A program made the translations under genes and the position numbers. 64,000 bases of DNA from positions 1,054,001 to 1,118,000 of the forward strand of contig NZ_JADFFM010000001.1 of assembly GCF_015221995.1 (NCBI RefSeq). The letters run 5' to 3'. The stretch comes from Mucilaginibacter boryungensis (lineage in GTDB: Bacteria; Bacteroidota; Bacteroidia; Sphingobacteriales; Sphingobacteriaceae). Under the pieces are notes generated by a model that had not been told where the DNA came from, made no database searches, and worked only from the letters and a program-made list of their open reading frames with translations. Positions 10,301-19,455 of this stretch are shown piece after piece (positions within the stretch are counted from its first letter, which is position 1; the number at the start of each line of letters is the position of its first letter).

Positions 10301-11685
10301 CCAACAGTCATATTGGTGCTATTAGAGATGGAGGCTGTGCTGCTTAAAGTAGTGCCGGCAGTAATTGTTGCCACAGCGCCTGATGGTATAGTGATGGTTT
10401 GAGCGGCGCCTATAATAGTTGGACTGCTTCCTGTTCCCACAGCTGATGTGCTAATGCCACTATTTAAACTAAAAAGGCCCATAGTCAATATTGGGCTGCC
10501 GTATTTCCCAAAAATAATTTGGCCTACTGTTGTGTTGCCGGTAAGCACAGGCTGGTTATATGAGGTGTAAGATGATGAAACGCCTATCTGTACCACATCA
10601 TACGCGCCGATACTACTTGGTGCACCTCCACAGATAGTTGCAAAATTACTCATGTTGCTCCATAAGCCCCCTGCTTGCCCGCCAACCCAGTTCAATGTTT
10701 TTGCCACATTATAAACTGTACCTGTTACAGTGGTTGATGATGGATAATCTACACTGGAGGGTCCGATAATAAATGAGGTGCTTTGTCCGGGTGATATGGT
10801 GTAACCAATAGTGCTGGCCGTAGGGCATTGCCCCGAATAATCAACAGTTACAAAATAGTTAACCGTTGTTGCTGCGCCGGGGAAAGTTTCGGTATAGGTA
10901 AACTGGGTTTGACCAGAGTTGACCGTGCCTGTGGCTACCTGTGTAAAACCCGTTGGATAGGTGGTTGAAGTGGTAGACCGCCATAGTTTAGCATTACCAA
11001 ATAAGCTTTGGGCGTTATTTGCGCTGGCTATAGTGAATTTATTTGCTGTTAACGCGCCGGTAACAGTAACCGAAAAGCCAAAAATGGCAATACCGGTTTG
11101 TCCGTAAACCAATGTGCCGGTGGTTAAACCGCCTGTTAAATTGGTTACCGTTACATCGGGTTTAACTAAACTGTAGGTGACGGCGCCTGTTGCCAAACCA
11201 GATTGTGTATAAGTAGGATAATATCCCGGGCCTTTTACAAACGCAGTTGCAAATTGGATAGTGCTTGGTAATGACCCATAGGTAATAGAAACATCAACAT
11301 CCAGATAATATGTGTAGGTAGTACCCGTAACCATAGCTTGCGAGAAGCCTGTAACGGTTATATCGCTGCCATTTATAGCTATCGATGCCCCAGAAACCAA
11401 TGTAGCAGTAGCCCTGGTGCCAGAAGTTGATACATACAGTTTTCCGTTGGAAAAATAGCCGTTAGCGCCGCCATTGGTATTGCTAAACTGCAAGGTACCC
11501 AGGGTAAGGTTAGCAGATACGGTCATATCTACCCCGTACAACGTTACGCCGGTTTGGCCGTTACGCAATGTTGAACTGGTGGTGAAACCGGTATTATTTG
11601 TACAGGTTATAGTTTGCCCGAAACTTTTAGAAACAAGGCCAATGACAAATAAAGAGAACAGGAAAATTAGTAAACCTTTTTTCAC
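7318..11685 (-). CDS. second giant secreted repeat protein with T9SS type A sorting domain
   Basis: About 1455 residues. GTG 11685 is the chosen start because it gives a clean signal peptide (VKKGLLIF to SKSFGQ). The frame extends 14 more codons to a TTG at 11727, which I consider less likely; there is no ATG. The N-terminal part has three related domains (NGQTGVTLYG, YGQTGIAIFG). A Thr/Gly/Asn-rich middle of about 12 short repeats of the NTGTI-x-TGTG-ITF kind suggests a beta-solenoid. Then comes a region paralogous to the other giant protein (AERYIPAGNRGYRILSS, MLGNPYPSTIDL, GEGFFVKA). The C terminus (INVYPNPTSDKIKIDF to SSKFIKI) is a T9SS sorting domain. Probable role is surface exposure or adhesion (inference). 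Confidence 0.88.
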   Translation of the reverse strand: MKKGLLIFLFSLFVIGLVSKSFGQTITCTNNTGFTTSSTLRNGQTGVTLYGVDMTVSANLTLGTLQFSNTNGGANGYFSNGKLYVSTSGTRATATLVSGASIAINGSDITVTGFSQAMVTGTTYTYYLDVDVSITYGSLPSTIQFATAFVKGPGYYPTYTQSGLATGAVTYSLVKPDVTVTNLTGGLTTGTLVYGQTGIAIFGFSVTVTGALTANKFTIASANNAQSLFGNAKLWRSTTSTTYPTGFTQVATGTVNSGQTQFTYTETFPGAATTVNYFVTVDYSGQCPTASTIGYTISPGQSTSFIIGPSSVDYPSSTTVTGTVYNVAKTLNWVGGQAGGLWSNMSNFATICGGAPSSIGAYDVVQIGVSSSYTSYNQPVLTGNTTVGQIIFGKYGSPILTMGLFSLNSGISTSAVGTGSSPTIIGAAQTITIPSGAVATITAGTTLSSTASISNSTNMTVGSGATLTLTGTAALTNASGGDIDNAGTISVLAASTNAGTIDLSGTGAITCSTTLSNSNSISGTGSGSITVGGTLTNTGTISQTGTGGMTFAAITNTGGTITNGSTAAMSVSGAVSNTGTISKTNTGTVTFNAAVTNSSGGSIVQNGSSGLLTFSNTLSNTGTVSQTNTGGITFTGNVTNNSGGSISQTAAGPIIFTGDLTNSSGATLTLGSGSTTLNGTGTNTNSGTITAGAGALDINAPTFTNNGTLTLAGGATTIASTTFNQGSAATFTAGTGTLNFDGAAQSINNANTTTPIAFGNVTFSGSGTKTLNSTGTGLFQIASTGTLTVSSPVTLACGTNLLTLKSDATATASLDKITGTAAITGTVTAERYIPAGNRGYRILSSPVWSITGSSPYSGLKSYDLNYMKLYTLITGPVPASNGFTTSTLNNPSVFAYNETLTTPVTNNISTSDYKGFASTSEYMPIGNGVLFFYRGNQNITKTGGSGNAFTSPYPTPEATTLINTGTIPTGTITVNRPVFPASSTYYNVKNTAAGSPGPQITGSSTSLSYTVTSLPGTDGFNMLGNPYPSTIDLEALVYNTDFAGLSGNSTATFYTLNPANTNGFGTYTRSGTGATGTALNGGSRYVLSGEGFFVKAASTSAYFKFTEASKTTYPSSGNTPSVFGLKEKNPAVKIKLIQDATYYNETLLTFNKDNKSTFTEDEDVAYLAAPSQQVFMYSSSDEGTSCVINRLPALENIKPIKLYAEGAVTGTYTMEFSNVNTIDSRYRIFLKDSFKKDSLDVTNNTTYSFNIDRANTTTYGANRFTLVVYKDNNAAYKLVSFTGSKQQGTSVLTWTVQNESDVYTFDLERSTDGGKTYSTIGTIQADRRGTYSVTDTKPVYGDNLYRLKQDDVNDAITYSDIVKLTYDTPQVAGTSINVYPNPTSDKIKIDFTQTIVNPLEVHLVNTNGRVIKKSIFSATQHIEEEVGSLMTGTYVVDVYDKVSNKKISSSKFIKI
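9480..10330 (-). repeat. short tandem coding repeats (NTGTI-type) in the second giant protein
   Basis: Roughly 12 units of 22-30 residues alternate the motifs L/V-T/S-NTGTI-S and G-ITF/ITV. The DNA is accordingly repetitive (accgg/tgtt rich on the plus strand), which could promote recombination or assembly errors. Confidence 0.7.
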
Positions 11686-11903
11686 AGAGTTGGTGTTATT
11701 ATATGTGGTATTACAAATACAATGCAATAGCTATAATAAACTATCGCAAAATTAATAAATATAAGCGAATTAACTCTGTATACGGAAATTGCAGTAAAAT
11801 AGATGGGTTACAGGGTAAAATGCTGAAAATAAATTTGTTAAACAGCATTTACCAATGGGTGTGGATTCCCCGGTTTGGGGACAGTTTTTCACAATAATTA
11901 ATA

Positions 11904-12353
11904 TTAATAAGCTGCCCGGTAGTTAATGTTGAAGTCCTTTTTTAAGATATGATTCTGCGTTATTTCCACAGGGTTTAAAATGCCCTTATCGTCACTTTCT
12001 GATGCAAAGAACTTACCCTCTTCTTTAATAAAAACCGAATATTTTCCCGCAGGTAAATTAATGGAATAATGCCCTGTAGTATCACTTTTGGTTCGCATAA
12101 TTAAACGGGTGCTGATATGATCGAACATCGGGCTTTGGCCTGTAGCTTGGATGATAGTGGTTGTTGCGTAAACAAATATTTCCCGGCTTACCCCGCGCCC
12201 CTTACCCGGAACCCGCCCTGGTGATGGCATTTGGTTACCCTGCTGCAAATAAATATATCCCGATAATCCCTGTCCGTTTTGCATGGCCTGTTTTAATCCC
12301 GAACAGGCAAATAAAAAAATAATAAGGCAAGGCATTGCGCTTTTAAAGTTCAT
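11904..12353 (-). CDS. lipoprotein with carboxypeptidase-regulatory-like beta-sandwich
   Basis: A 149-residue protein begins MNFKSAMP with a lipobox ending LFAC. The C-terminal two thirds contain TGHYSINLPAGKYSVFIKEEG, a pattern typical of transthyretin-like or carboxypeptidase-regulatory domains that form small surface beta-sandwiches. An earlier GTG at 12386 would put 11 residues before the signal peptide, so ATG 12353 is preferred. It lies upstream of the second giant gene on the same strand (218 bp gap), and divergently from the subtilase gene. Function unknown. Confidence 0.75.
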   Translation of the reverse strand: MNFKSAMPCLIIFLFACSGLKQAMQNGQGLSGYIYLQQGNQMPSPGRVPGKGRGVSREIFVYATTTIIQATGQSPMFDHISTRLIMRTKSDTTGHYSINLPAGKYSVFIKEEGKFFASESDDKGILNPVEITQNHILKKDFNINYRAAY

Positions 12354-12465
12354 ATCGTATATATTTAAACTATTATCATAAACCAACGTAAAAGTGCGAT
12401 AATAAATACCTTATTGCGTTATTTTTACTGCAATTTGATTTAATAACAGATAGATATAATTGAAT

Positions 12466-15400
12466 ATGACAAAACTTTACCGCGCGTGTATTGGTGGGCT
12501 TTTATTGTTGCTTGTAGGCACGGATATGGCCAATGCCCAGCAAATACTGGTAAGCGATGCGCAAAGGCGCGAGTTGCAAAACCTGTCTGTTCAATTAAAT
12601 GAGACTTTTAAAACCAATCAGCAGGCGGCAATAGCCCTGGCCCCTAAATACGGCTGGCCTTTAAGTCATACCGGGCGTAACGGAGCGGTTGTTAAACTAC
12701 AAGGTGTAAATGAACGCGGCTTCCCTATCTATTTAAAAACGCATAACAATACTACATCGGCGGCTACAACCGGGACAAACACTGTTCAGCCTGGTGGTTT
12801 ATTGGGTTTGAACCTTTCAGGATCAAGCACGATAATGAATAATAAACTTGCTATTTGGGATGGCGGTTGGGTTTTAGGTAGCCACCAGGAATTTTCAGGA
12901 AAAACTATTAGTATCAAAGATGCTAATGCTTCGGTTATAGAGCATGCTACGCACGTAGCGGGTACCATGGTAGCAAAAGGGGTGTATGCCCCCGCCAAAG
13001 GGATGGCTTTTGGCGCAGCTACTTTATCATCTTACGATTTTAATAACGATGTGGCCGAAATGACCGCCGCGGCCAGTACTTTGTTGCTGTCAAATCATTC
13101 TTACGGCGGTATATCCGGCTGGAGTTTTAACAGTTCTGATAACCGCTGGGAATGGTATGGCTTACCCGGCGATACGGAAGATTATACATTTGGGTTTTAT
13201 GACGCGCGCACGCAATCATGGGATAAGATAGCCTACAACGCCCCTTATTATCTTATTGTGGAATCATCGGGTAACAGCCACGATGAAACTGGCCCGGCAG
13301 TAGGTTCAGATTATTGGGGTTATCGCAGCCGTACAGATCAAACCCTTGTGGACAAAGGCCCCCGCCCGGCAGGTATCAGCAGCAACGATGCTTACGATGT
13401 ATTAAATTCTACAGCTAACGCTAAAAATATTTTAACTGTTGGTGCAGTTAACCAGATACCTTATGGCCCTACAAACCGCAGCGAAGTACAGGTAGCCTCG
13501 TTCAGCAGTTGGGGTCCAACCGATGACGGGCGTATAAAACCCGATATTGTTGGAGCGGGTGTTAATGTTTTATCAACCAATAATACCAGCAATACGTCGT
13601 ATGTCACCTTGTCTGGGACATCAATGGCTGCGCCAAATGTTACCGGCTCGATATACCTTTTGCAGGAATACTATGCACAGAAAAACGCAGGGGCGTTTAT
13701 GCGCGCTGCTACCTTAAAAGGCCTGGTTTGCCATACCGCTTTTGATGGTGGCAATATAGGCCCGGATTATATTTACGGTTGGGGCCTGCTGGATATGAAG
13801 AAGGCCGCACAGGCCATTACCGATAATGGCGCTAAGAGCCTGATCAAAGAGAATACGCTGGCGCAGGGACAATCTCAAGTGGTTAATGTTATCGCATCTG
13901 GCAATGGTGTATTATCGGCAACCATATCCTGGACGGATGTGCAAGGCACCCCTACGGCCGGCACAATCATTAACGACCGCACGCCTAAACTGGTGAACGA
14001 CCTGGATATCCGCATTAGCGATGGCACTACCACTTTTAAACCATGGGTACTGGATCCGGCTAACCCATCGGTGGCGGCTACTACCGGCGATAATATCAGG
14101 GATAACGTGGAACAGGTGTATATCCCAAATACTATTCCCGGTAAGGCTTATACCATTACCATATCGCATAAGGGTACCCTGGTATCGGGCCCGCAGGCTT
14201 ATTCTTTAATTGTTACCGGCGTTGGCGGCGCGGTGTATTGCGCATCGGCACCGGCATCAAGCGCGGACTCAAGAATTGATAATATCACACTTTCAAACTT
14301 AAATAATACCCCTGCAGCAGGCTGCACAAGTTATAGTGATTATACCAACCTTACGGTGAACCTTGAGCAGGGTAAAACTTATCCTGTTAGCATCACTGCC
14401 GGTACCTGCGGCGCTAATTTTAATAAAATAGCTAAGGTTTATATTGATTATAATGGCGATGGTACTTTTGACCCGGTTACCGAACTGGCCGCCACTACCA
14501 CCGTTATTGCCGGGACTGGGACCTATACCGGGAATATTAGCATACCCGGTACGGTAATTGCCGATAATTACACCCGCATGCGTGTTGTATTAAGCGAAAC
14601 AAGCGATGCGACCACCATTACGCCCTGTGGTGCTTATGCCAAAGGTGAAACGCAGGATTATCGTGTACTATTCACCAAAACCAGTTCTGATGCTGGTGTA
14701 GTATCGGTTAACAGTAGTACGCCTGGCGGGGCCTGTGCGGGGAAAACCAATATAACAGTCCATCTGAAAAATTTTGGTAGTGCAGCTATTAGTAATATCC
14801 CGGTAACAGTAACCATTACCAACCCCGATAATTCGGTTATCACATTAAATGAAACTTATACCTTCACTTTACCGCCATCGGCCGAGGATGATTTTATCTT
14901 GCAAGGTACATTTAATACCATATCGGGTGCTACTTACAAAATTACGGCAACCACCAATTTAAGCGGTGACCCGGTTACAGCCAATAATTCGGTAACTACA
15001 AACATTACTACCGGTACCCCTGCTGCTGCAACAGGCTTGCAAGCTTACTTTTGTGCCGATACCAAAAAATATATACTTAGCGGTAATACGGATGGGGGCC
15101 TGTTATGGTATAAAAACGCCACCGATCCGTTGCCATTCGCTGCGGGTTCGCCAGCCTACACTTTGCAGCCGCCGGTAAATAATACCTATTATGCCGGTGT
15201 GAACGATTTAAGCGGCCCGGTTGGCCCGGCCTCTAAAAGCGCATTTTCGGCGGGAGGGTATAACCAGTTTACCCCATCTATATTAGTTAGTACAGCGGTT
15301 CCGGTTATTATAGAAAGCGCCAAACTGTATATTGGTAATTCCGGTAAGATCACCTTCTCGGTAACGGATGCAAGCGGACAGGTGGTGTCCTCTACAACCA

Positions 15401-16218
15401 TTAACGCGGTAGCCACCCGAACCACACCCGGCGCTGGTGCCCAGGCCGATGACCCTAACGATCAGGGCAAAGTTTATATCCTGAACCTGTTGTTCCCAAC
15501 CGCGGGCAATTATTCCATTAATACATCGTATGATAATACGGCCACGTTATTCCGCAGTAACGGAGGTGTAACAGGTTATCCATTCAATTTAGGCGGGGCG
15601 TTCCGCATTACAGGGAATAACGCCACATCGCCAACTAACCCAAGCGATACCAGTTATTACAAAAACTTTTACTATTATTTATATAACATGCAGGTAAAAA
15701 GCGCGGGCTGTGCGGGTACAACCCGTCAAGCTGTAACGCTAACCAAGCCTGTTATTACTCAAAAAGACACGGTACTTACCTCAAGTTTTGCAAACGGTAA
15801 CCAATGGTATTATAACGATAGTATTATAGTTGCGGCTACCGGCCAAAGTTATATAGCAACGCGTAGCGGCGACTATAAGGTTGGGGTAACCATTAATGGC
15901 GGTTGCACGGTTTTCTCAGACCCTTATCATTATGCGCTGGTACCATTACACCCCGATAATTCGGCTATTGGCCTGGCGGTTTTCCCTGTACCGGCATCCA
16001 CCAAAATAAATGTAGCCTTTAAGGCACCTGATAGTGGTACTTTAACGCTATCGCTGGTTAATAACGCGGGGAAAATAATGTTTACGCAGAAGCAAGCCAT
16101 CACATCGGGCGATTTTAGTACCACGTTGGATATTAGCGAACAAATGACGGGTACATACGTTTTAGAAGTCATCCTCGGCGGGAAAGTTTATGGGCGCAAA
16201 ATATTGATCGTAAGGTAA
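12466..16218 (+). CDS. secreted S8 family serine peptidase (subtilase) with GEVED and T9SS sorting domains
   Basis: 1250 residues. ATG 12466 gives a signal peptide ending ANAQQ; TTG 12460 is less likely. The subtilase catalytic triad is visible: Asp about residue 132 in AIWDGG, His 163 in ATHVAGTM, and Ser 386 in SGTSMAAPN, with the oxyanion Asn in ESSGN. After the peptidase domain come a domain with two Cys resembling GEVED (YIDYNGDGTFDPVTE to GETQDYRV), a CARDB-like beta domain (DAGVVSVNSSTPGG), and further beta-rich sequence. The C-terminal LAVFPVPASTKINVAF to GRKILIVR is a T9SS type A tail. It probably degrades extracellular protein while bound to the cell surface. Confidence 0.92.
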   Translation: MTKLYRACIGGLLLLLVGTDMANAQQILVSDAQRRELQNLSVQLNETFKTNQQAAIALAPKYGWPLSHTGRNGAVVKLQGVNERGFPIYLKTHNNTTSAATTGTNTVQPGGLLGLNLSGSSTIMNNKLAIWDGGWVLGSHQEFSGKTISIKDANASVIEHATHVAGTMVAKGVYAPAKGMAFGAATLSSYDFNNDVAEMTAAASTLLLSNHSYGGISGWSFNSSDNRWEWYGLPGDTEDYTFGFYDARTQSWDKIAYNAPYYLIVESSGNSHDETGPAVGSDYWGYRSRTDQTLVDKGPRPAGISSNDAYDVLNSTANAKNILTVGAVNQIPYGPTNRSEVQVASFSSWGPTDDGRIKPDIVGAGVNVLSTNNTSNTSYVTLSGTSMAAPNVTGSIYLLQEYYAQKNAGAFMRAATLKGLVCHTAFDGGNIGPDYIYGWGLLDMKKAAQAITDNGAKSLIKENTLAQGQSQVVNVIASGNGVLSATISWTDVQGTPTAGTIINDRTPKLVNDLDIRISDGTTTFKPWVLDPANPSVAATTGDNIRDNVEQVYIPNTIPGKAYTITISHKGTLVSGPQAYSLIVTGVGGAVYCASAPASSADSRIDNITLSNLNNTPAAGCTSYSDYTNLTVNLEQGKTYPVSITAGTCGANFNKIAKVYIDYNGDGTFDPVTELAATTTVIAGTGTYTGNISIPGTVIADNYTRMRVVLSETSDATTITPCGAYAKGETQDYRVLFTKTSSDAGVVSVNSSTPGGACAGKTNITVHLKNFGSAAISNIPVTVTITNPDNSVITLNETYTFTLPPSAEDDFILQGTFNTISGATYKITATTNLSGDPVTANNSVTTNITTGTPAAATGLQAYFCADTKKYILSGNTDGGLLWYKNATDPLPFAAGSPAYTLQPPVNNTYYAGVNDLSGPVGPASKSAFSAGGYNQFTPSILVSTAVPVIIESAKLYIGNSGKITFSVTDASGQVVSSTTINAVATRTTPGAGAQADDPNDQGKVYILNLLFPTAGNYSINTSYDNTATLFRSNGGVTGYPFNLGGAFRITGNNATSPTNPSDTSYYKNFYYYLYNMQVKSAGCAGTTRQAVTLTKPVITQKDTVLTSSFANGNQWYYNDSIIVAATGQSYIATRSGDYKVGVTINGGCTVFSDPYHYALVPLHPDNSAIGLAVFPVPASTKINVAFKAPDSGTLTLSLVNNAGKIMFTQKQAITSGDFSTTLDISEQMTGTYVLEVILGGKVYGRKILIVR

Positions 16219-16261
16219 TCCGCCATAATAAATCCGCATTGTTTAAAGCGCGAATAGCTGC

Positions 16262-17176
16262 ATGAAGCATCAAAATAAAGGTATTTTAATAACAGGTGGC
16301 ACTGGCGTACTGGGCAGGCAATTAACCCGGCTACTGTTGGATAAAGGCTATACCGTAAATCATTTAAGCCGCAGACCGGGTAATGATCCTAAGGTGAAAA
16401 CCTTTTTATGGGATGTGGATAAAGGTAAAATAGATAAGCAATGTGTGGATGGGATAGCTATAATTATCCATTTGGCAGGTGCCGGTATTGCCGAAAAACG
16501 CTGGACAGATGAACGCAAGAAAGAAATTATAGAAAGCCGTACAAAATCCATCGGGTTGATATACGATTTGCTGAAAGGAAAGGAACACACCGTAAAAAAG
16601 GTCATTTCAGCATCGGGCATAGGTTATTACAGTGATAGGGGGGATGAACTAATGACCGAAGATTGCCCGCCAGCGCACGATTTTATGGGCGAATGCTGTA
16701 TTGCCTGGGAAAACGCTGTTAACGAAGGAAAGGCCCTGGGACTGGATGTTTTGATCTTTCGTACCGGGGTAGTTTTGGTTAAGGGCGAGGGTGCATTGGC
16801 CAAAATAGATATCCCCGTAAAACTTGGTATAGGTTCGGCGCTGGGTAATGGGAAACAATGGCTATCATGGATACACCATCAGGATGTAGCTGATATGTAT
16901 ATGTTTGGTATGGAACATGAAACCTTAACTGGAGTTTATAATATGGCGGCCCCCGCGCCTGTTACCAATGCCCGGCTGACCAGCGCCATTGCAAGGCAAC
17001 TAAAGCGCCCGCTGTGGGCGCCAAATGTACCGGCATTCGTTTTGAAATTACTGTTAGGGGAAATGGCCACCATAATTTTAGGCAGTACACGTGTTGATGC
17101 GCAAAAGATCATCTCGGCAGGGTTTGAGTTCAAGTATCCGGAAATAGAGGGCGCGCTGAAAGAGATTTATGGCTAA
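16262..17176 (+). CDS. TIGR01777 family NAD(P)-dependent epimerase/oxidoreductase
   Basis: A 304-residue protein has the Rossmann dinucleotide motif TGGTGVLG at residues 11-18, LAGAGIAEKRW, and the SGIGYY segment that replaces the usual SDR tyrosine motif in this subfamily. The C-terminal third matches the DUF1731-type tail (PVTNARLTSAIARQLKRP). The family is known as SDR39U1/YfcH; its substrate is undetermined. It overlaps the photolyase gene by 8 bp, implying co-transcription. This pairing with a cryptochrome/photolyase recurs in related bacteria (general knowledge). Confidence 0.9.
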   Translation: MKHQNKGILITGGTGVLGRQLTRLLLDKGYTVNHLSRRPGNDPKVKTFLWDVDKGKIDKQCVDGIAIIIHLAGAGIAEKRWTDERKKEIIESRTKSIGLIYDLLKGKEHTVKKVISASGIGYYSDRGDELMTEDCPPAHDFMGECCIAWENAVNEGKALGLDVLIFRTGVVLVKGEGALAKIDIPVKLGIGSALGNGKQWLSWIHHQDVADMYMFGMEHETLTGVYNMAAPAPVTNARLTSAIARQLKRPLWAPNVPAFVLKLLLGEMATIILGSTRVDAQKIISAGFEFKYPEIEGALKEIYG

Positions 17177-18479
17177 ACAACTCATCAGTATTTTCTGGTT
17201 CCGTCGTGATCTGCGGCTTGACGATAACGCGGGCCTTTATCATGCCTTAAAAGGGGAACACCCCGTCCTATGTGTTTTTATATTTGATAAAGATATCCTT
17301 GACAAACTGGAAGATAAAGACGATGCACGGGTAACTTTTATTTACCAGGCTATTGAAGATCTGCACAACAAACTACAAAAACTTGGCAGCACATTACTGG
17401 TACTTTATGGCAAGCCGCTACAAGCCTGGGAAAGTATTTTAAACGACTACAATATTGCCGCCGTTTACACCAACCACGATTATGAACCATATGCAAAACA
17501 ACGTGATGAAAAAATCGCTAAAATTTTAAAAGAAAAGGCAATTCCGTTTAATACTTATAAGGATCAGGTAATATTCGATAAAAATGAAGTTGTTAAAGAT
17601 GATGGCCTGCCTTATACCGTTTATACCCCTTATATGCGTAGATGGTATAGCAAATTGGCCTCATTTTATTTCAAGGCTTATCCCGTAAATGGGTATCTGC
17701 AGCATTTGTATAAAGCCGCCCCAACAGCTTTACCCGGTCTTAAGGAAATGGGTTTTATAAAAAGTGAATGCAAGTTCCCGGGTAAACATTATGAGGAAGT
17801 TATAACCGATTATCATGAAAAGCGCGACTTACCCGCCATCAAAGGCACATCGCATGTAGGTTTGCATTTACGTTTTGGTACAGTTAGTATCCGTCAGTTA
17901 GTCCAAACAGCATTCGGATACAAAGATAAAACCTGGTTAAATGAGCTGATTTGGCGCGAGTTTTACATGATGATACTGGATCATTTCCCTCAAACTATAG
18001 ATCATGCTTTTCGCCCCGCGTACGATCGCATTAAATGGGAAAATAATGAAGCGCAATTTGAAGCCTGGTGCGAAGGGAAAACCGGCTACCCAATAGTTGA
18101 TGCCGGTATGCGCGAATTGAATGCGACAGGCTTTATGCACAACCGCGTACGCATGATAAGCGCCAGCTTTTTAAGTAAGGATCTGTTAATAGACTGGCGC
18201 TGGGGCGAACGGTATTTTGCGCGTAAACTACTTGATTATGAAGCTGCCAGTAATGTTGGCGGCTGGCAATGGGCCGCCGGAAGCGGTACCGATGCTGCGC
18301 CATATTTCAGAATATTTAACCCTGACGCGCAAACAAAAAAGTTTGATCCCAAACTAGAATATATAAAAAAATGGGTTCCGGAATATGCCGATTTTAGCAA
18401 ATATCCTAAACCCATTGTCGATCATGCATTTGCGCGCGACCGGTGTTTGAAAGCTTTTAAAGCAGCATTGGCTAAATAG
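17169..18479 (+). CDS. phrB: deoxyribodipyrimidine photolyase / cryptochrome
   Basis: A 436-residue protein has the N-terminal antenna-binding domain (WFRRDLRLDDN) and the C-terminal FAD-binding domain with the signature GYPIVDAGMREL, HNRVRMISASFL and NVGGWQWAAGSGTDAAPYFRIFNP. By family, it uses blue light and FADH- to split cyclobutane pyrimidine dimers. The WQWAAGSGTDA region matches class I CPD photolyases, though a cryptochrome role cannot be excluded by eye. The start lies inside the preceding gene. Its TAG stop directly abuts the stop codon of the convergent FKBP gene with no intervening base. Confidence 0.93.
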   Translation: MAKQLISIFWFRRDLRLDDNAGLYHALKGEHPVLCVFIFDKDILDKLEDKDDARVTFIYQAIEDLHNKLQKLGSTLLVLYGKPLQAWESILNDYNIAAVYTNHDYEPYAKQRDEKIAKILKEKAIPFNTYKDQVIFDKNEVVKDDGLPYTVYTPYMRRWYSKLASFYFKAYPVNGYLQHLYKAAPTALPGLKEMGFIKSECKFPGKHYEEVITDYHEKRDLPAIKGTSHVGLHLRFGTVSIRQLVQTAFGYKDKTWLNELIWREFYMMILDHFPQTIDHAFRPAYDRIKWENNEAQFEAWCEGKTGYPIVDAGMRELNATGFMHNRVRMISASFLSKDLLIDWRWGERYFARKLLDYEAASNVGGWQWAAGSGTDAAPYFRIFNPDAQTKKFDPKLEYIKKWVPEYADFSKYPKPIVDHAFARDRCLKAFKAALAK

Positions 18480-19448
18480 TTATTGTACTGATAATACGTT
18501 GATATCGTAGCGCATACAGCTAAAAATAGGTATGGTATTATCTGTATACGATTGACCGCCGAATGCTAATCGGGATGGCATTATTAATGATAATTTAGCA
18601 CCTGGTTTTACTAACTGTATACCTTCAACAAGGCCAAACCTGGTATCGTTGGCTAAATCGATGTTAACGCCTGTACCATCGCTGTTGTTATATTGTTCGG
18701 ATGTAAGAAGGCCATTAAACAATGTGCCGGTATATTGTATAGTTACAATTGATGTAGGGGTAATGGCTGCACCTGAACCCGCCTGTGTTTCTTTATACCA
18801 TAAACCCGAAGCTGTTTTAGTATAGCCGGTTAGATTATTAGCAGTTATATAGTTTTTTACCGATATATCGTCGTAAGCATCCTGACGGCCAACAAAAGTG
18901 CCAAAGCGGGGGTCGTATTTTTGGGTGTTGTTAACCAGATTAATGTAGTAATCCAATCCCTGGTTGCCCTTAATGCGGTTATTACCATCGCTGCTTCCTG
19001 TTCCAAAGCCAGATGTGCCATAGCCTAAACGCGATGGGACCAGCAGGCGCATGCGCCCACCTTTGTTTTTCAAGATATTTAATATACCCAAGCGTACGCC
19101 TTGTGGCAAATTATTTGCGCCAATATGCCCCAGGTAGTTATAAACATGATTAACAATAGTGTCTTCAGCAATAAACTGGCCGTCAAAACTTCTTAAGGTA
19201 AATACAAGTGATACCAGGCTCGAATCTTTAACCACTGCTCCTGTTCCGGGGGTAAGTATTTTGTAATACATGCCGGTTGTATCCCCGCTTGAAAGGTCAC
19301 GGTTCATACCTGTAATGCCGTTAGCGCTGATGTAAGTCTGAATTTGCTGCTCATCATACTGTTTTATATTTACATCGGTAACCTTACGGCACGAGTACAT
19401 AGCAACAGTAACACAAAATAATGACAGCGTAAAAAGTATTTTTCTCAT
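18480..19448 (-). CDS. double-domain FKBP-type peptidyl-prolyl isomerase lipoprotein
   Basis: A 322-residue lipoprotein (MRKILFTL to the lipobox MYSC) has two FKBP-like halves. The first (about residues 40-170) carries DTTGMYYKILTPGTG and RLLVPSRLGYG. The second (about 195-322) carries TASGLWYKETQAG, VTIQYTGTLFNG and LSLIMPSRLAFG, and is closer to the canonical fold. By family, these catalyse proline isomerisation during folding of exported proteins; Bacteroidota use such lipoproteins in the periplasm. The first half lacks several usual pocket aromatics, so its catalytic activity is doubtful. It is 7 bp downstream of a related single-domain gene. Confidence 0.88.
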   Translation of the reverse strand: MRKILFTLSLFCVTVAMYSCRKVTDVNIKQYDEQQIQTYISANGITGMNRDLSSGDTTGMYYKILTPGTGAVVKDSSLVSLVFTLRSFDGQFIAEDTIVNHVYNYLGHIGANNLPQGVRLGILNILKNKGGRMRLLVPSRLGYGTSGFGTGSSDGNNRIKGNQGLDYYINLVNNTQKYDPRFGTFVGRQDAYDDISVKNYITANNLTGYTKTASGLWYKETQAGSGAAITPTSIVTIQYTGTLFNGLLTSEQYNNSDGTGVNIDLANDTRFGLVEGIQLVKPGAKLSLIMPSRLAFGGQSYTDNTIPIFSCMRYDINVLSVQ

Positions 19449-19455
19449 TTAAAAT

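Noticed and set aside
11860..11900. Similarity of GGGGACAGTTTTTC near 11875 to the GGGGACTGTTTT stretch (minus strand) near 49330
   Set aside because: The shared stretch is short and has no structure, so it is not supported as a repeat family.
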